A DNA stretch of 64,000 nucleotides from Psychrobacter sp. Pi2-1 (GTDB taxonomy: Bacteria > Pseudomonadota > Gammaproteobacteria > Pseudomonadales > Moraxellaceae): contig NZ_CAJHBO010000007.1 of assembly GCF_904846645.1 (NCBI RefSeq), positions 1-64,000 on the forward strand, given 5' to 3'. The notes beneath the pieces were generated by a model. That model was not told the DNA's origin. It made no database searches and was given only the letters and a program-made list of their open reading frames with translations. This document shows, one piece after another, positions 62,915-64,000 of this stretch (positions within the stretch are counted from its first letter, which is position 1; every line of letters begins with the position of its first letter). A program made the position numbers and the translations under genes.

Positions 62915-63442
62915 TTATTTCATACGGGCAATAAGGTTGTCCTTCTTGATAAACTGATGGTATAGCGCGGCGGCTATATGCAAGACCGTAAAACCAATAA
63001 TCATTGGCCAAATAATCTCAGTATGCAAGTTATTGTAAAAACGAGCCAAGCTTCTATCTGGGGTTACGAATACAGGGATCTGAAAGATACCGAAAATATC
63101 AACCGGTCGACCGCCATATACTGCCATCAATAAGCCAACCAGTGGCATAGCAATCAGTATGGCATAGAGAGCAAAATGTGACAGCTGTGATACGAGCGTT
63201 TGCCATTTTGGCATGGCTAGCGGTGGTGGTGCCTTAGTAAAAACGCGGTTGATGACTCGGGCAATCATCCAAAATAATAAGCTCACGCCGAACGCTTTAT
63301 GGTATCCAATAAACACATTACTATCTAAATTCTCATATAGCAGTATCATTATCCATATGGTTAACAGTAAGGCTGCACTAATCCAATGAAAAATACGGCT
63401 ACTAACCGACCACTTTGATACATTCGAGTTGGCATTATTCAT
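62915..63442 (-). CDS. Cytochrome b561-family protein
   Basis: The 175 residues form four transmembrane helices and contain the haem-ligand histidines in SSRIFHWISAALL, NVFIGYHKAFGVSLLFWM, QLSHFALYAILIAMPLVG and IGFTVLHIAAALYHQFIKKD. The family (CybB/YodB) carries electrons between quinol and other partners, and some oxidise superoxide. The length fits. It is leftward, beyond the minE terminator. Confidence 0.9.
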   Translation of the reverse strand: MNNANSNVSKWSVSSRIFHWISAALLLTIWIMILLYENLDSNVFIGYHKAFGVSLLFWMIARVINRVFTKAPPPLAMPKWQTLVSQLSHFALYAILIAMPLVGLLMAVYGGRPVDIFGIFQIPVFVTPDRSLARFYNNLHTEIIWPMIIGFTVLHIAAALYHQFIKKDNLIARMK

Positions 63443-63580
63443 GAGTGACTCTACTACCTTTATCAGGAATTATCTCTAATCGATTTTATAAGCCAGCTAA
63501 TGCTCTTCAATAGATGAAGTCATTAATATTACTGGCTTACTATTTATAGAATGGAGAATACCTTAAATAACGATAAGAAT

Positions 63581-64000
63581 CTAGCTATCCGAATCAATCA
63601 GGTGATGGGCAATTTTATCCAAATCTGGCACTAAGTATAGCTCGTCATCAATCATCACTGTTTGATATAGGTAGGATGAGACGTCATTTTTATCAAAATA
63701 CTCTTCCCTACCTTCGATATTAGCACCACTAAATTGTTCCGGTGTCTCTACATCTTTCACTTCAGAAATTCGTGCTTGCAGCTGACGCAAGTCACCTGCC
63801 GTTTGTAAGGCAAATCGGTGATCAGTCGTATTACCTTCCAAAACAATCATTTTGTCTGGAGCATGATCTTGCAGTAGCAAATGAAATACAGCCAAATCTT
63901 GTTGTTGCCAATCGTATCTAGAAACCTGCTGCTGGGACTCATTCACACTCAAAATTAGGCTGCTTGGAATGATCCAGTCCGGCTGGTTAGCTGCTGGAAC
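63581..64000 (-). CDS. Hypothetical protein, 5' end beyond the window
   Basis: The frame is open from the right edge to the stop at 63581. A TTG at 63952 is a possible internal start, but upstream codons (VPAANQPDWIIPSSLI) read like coding sequence, so the start is probably outside. The visible 139 residues are acidic and glutamine-rich, with no signal or membrane segment, and end in LYLVPDLDKIAHHLID. I do not recognise the family. Confidence 0.65.
   Translation of the reverse strand, partial: VPAANQPDWIIPSSLILSVNESQQQVSRYDWQQQDLAVFHLLLQDHAPDKMIVLEGNTTDHRFALQTAGDLRQLQARISEVKDVETPEQFSGANIEGREEYFDKNDVSSYLYQTVMIDDELYLVPDLDKIAHHLIDSDS

Noticed and set aside
1-64000. CRISPR array, prophage, integron or toxin-antitoxin system
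   Set aside because: No regularly spaced repeats, integrase, phage structural genes or paired small toxin genes were seen.

Overview
The window looks like a chromosomal segment from a gammaproteobacterium of the family Moraxellaceae, most likely Psychrobacter. I infer this from the AT-leaning base composition, the extended MiaB N-terminus, gene neighbourhoods such as UPF0149 beside a coiled-coil gene and zapA, and the protein sequences in general; no species-level marker was tested. Almost everything is single-copy core or shell chromosome. There is no CRISPR array, no prophage and no intact insertion sequence. I see one tRNA (Gly-GCC) and many Rho-independent terminators, several of them shared between convergent genes.

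Layout. 1-5 kb: an edge-truncated small gene, murJ (lipid II flippase), a lipoprotein, a GNAT acetyltransferase, ribF and a DUF2789 protein. 5-10 kb: mdh, a secreted RNase T2-fold protein that has lost its catalytic residues, and a Slt-type lytic transglycosylase. 10-14 kb: miaB, a small basic protein, an 85-bp palindromic element, rtcB and an AT-rich gene-poor stretch. 14-22.7 kb: a LysE-type exporter, argE, UPF0149, coiled-coil protein plus zapA, glyQS and PspC. 23-26 kb: a NadR-like kinase with pnuC (nicotinamide riboside salvage) and an Mpo1-like protein. 26-29.4 kb: nitroreductase, pirin and DoxX facing a LysR regulator. 29.4-35 kb: nhaC, tRNA-Gly, a periplasmic M48 protease, bolA, a SirB2 protein, a lipoprotein, trxC and a methyltransferase.

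35.5-40 kb is a sulfide/persulfide-type locus: DUF2892 protein, ETHE1/Blh-like metallo-beta-lactamase, BigR-like ArsR repressor, SulP permease and two stand-alone DUF442 phosphatase-like proteins. In other bacteria DUF442 and the hydrolase are often one Blh protein; here they are separate. 40-44 kb carries a bile-acid:Na+ symporter-family protein, a GST and an AgcS amino-acid:cation symporter. 44-48.3 kb is a peroxide-defence block: ahpF, a DUF465 protein, ahpC and divergent oxyR. 48.3-50.4 kb has an HD hydrolase, a TPMT-like methyltransferase and a YgjP-like metalloprotease that appears to start at ATT. 50.5-57 kb is an iron locus of four genes (imelysin, di-haem oxidoreductase, second imelysin, DUF1513) behind a perfect 21-bp Fur-type palindrome. 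57-64 kb holds an OmpA-like lipoprotein, an acyltransferase, a membrane protein resembling a voltage-sensor domain without a pore, minCDE, cytochrome b561 and an edge-truncated gene.

The points most worth following up are two likely non-canonical start codons (ATT and CTG, each behind a good Shine-Dalgarno sequence), the pseudo-enzyme RNase T2 protein, the NadR homologue with a damaged NMN adenylyltransferase site, the voltage-sensor-like protein, the split Blh locus, and several unexplained palindromes and repeats. All functions are inferred by reading the sequence; no database search was run.
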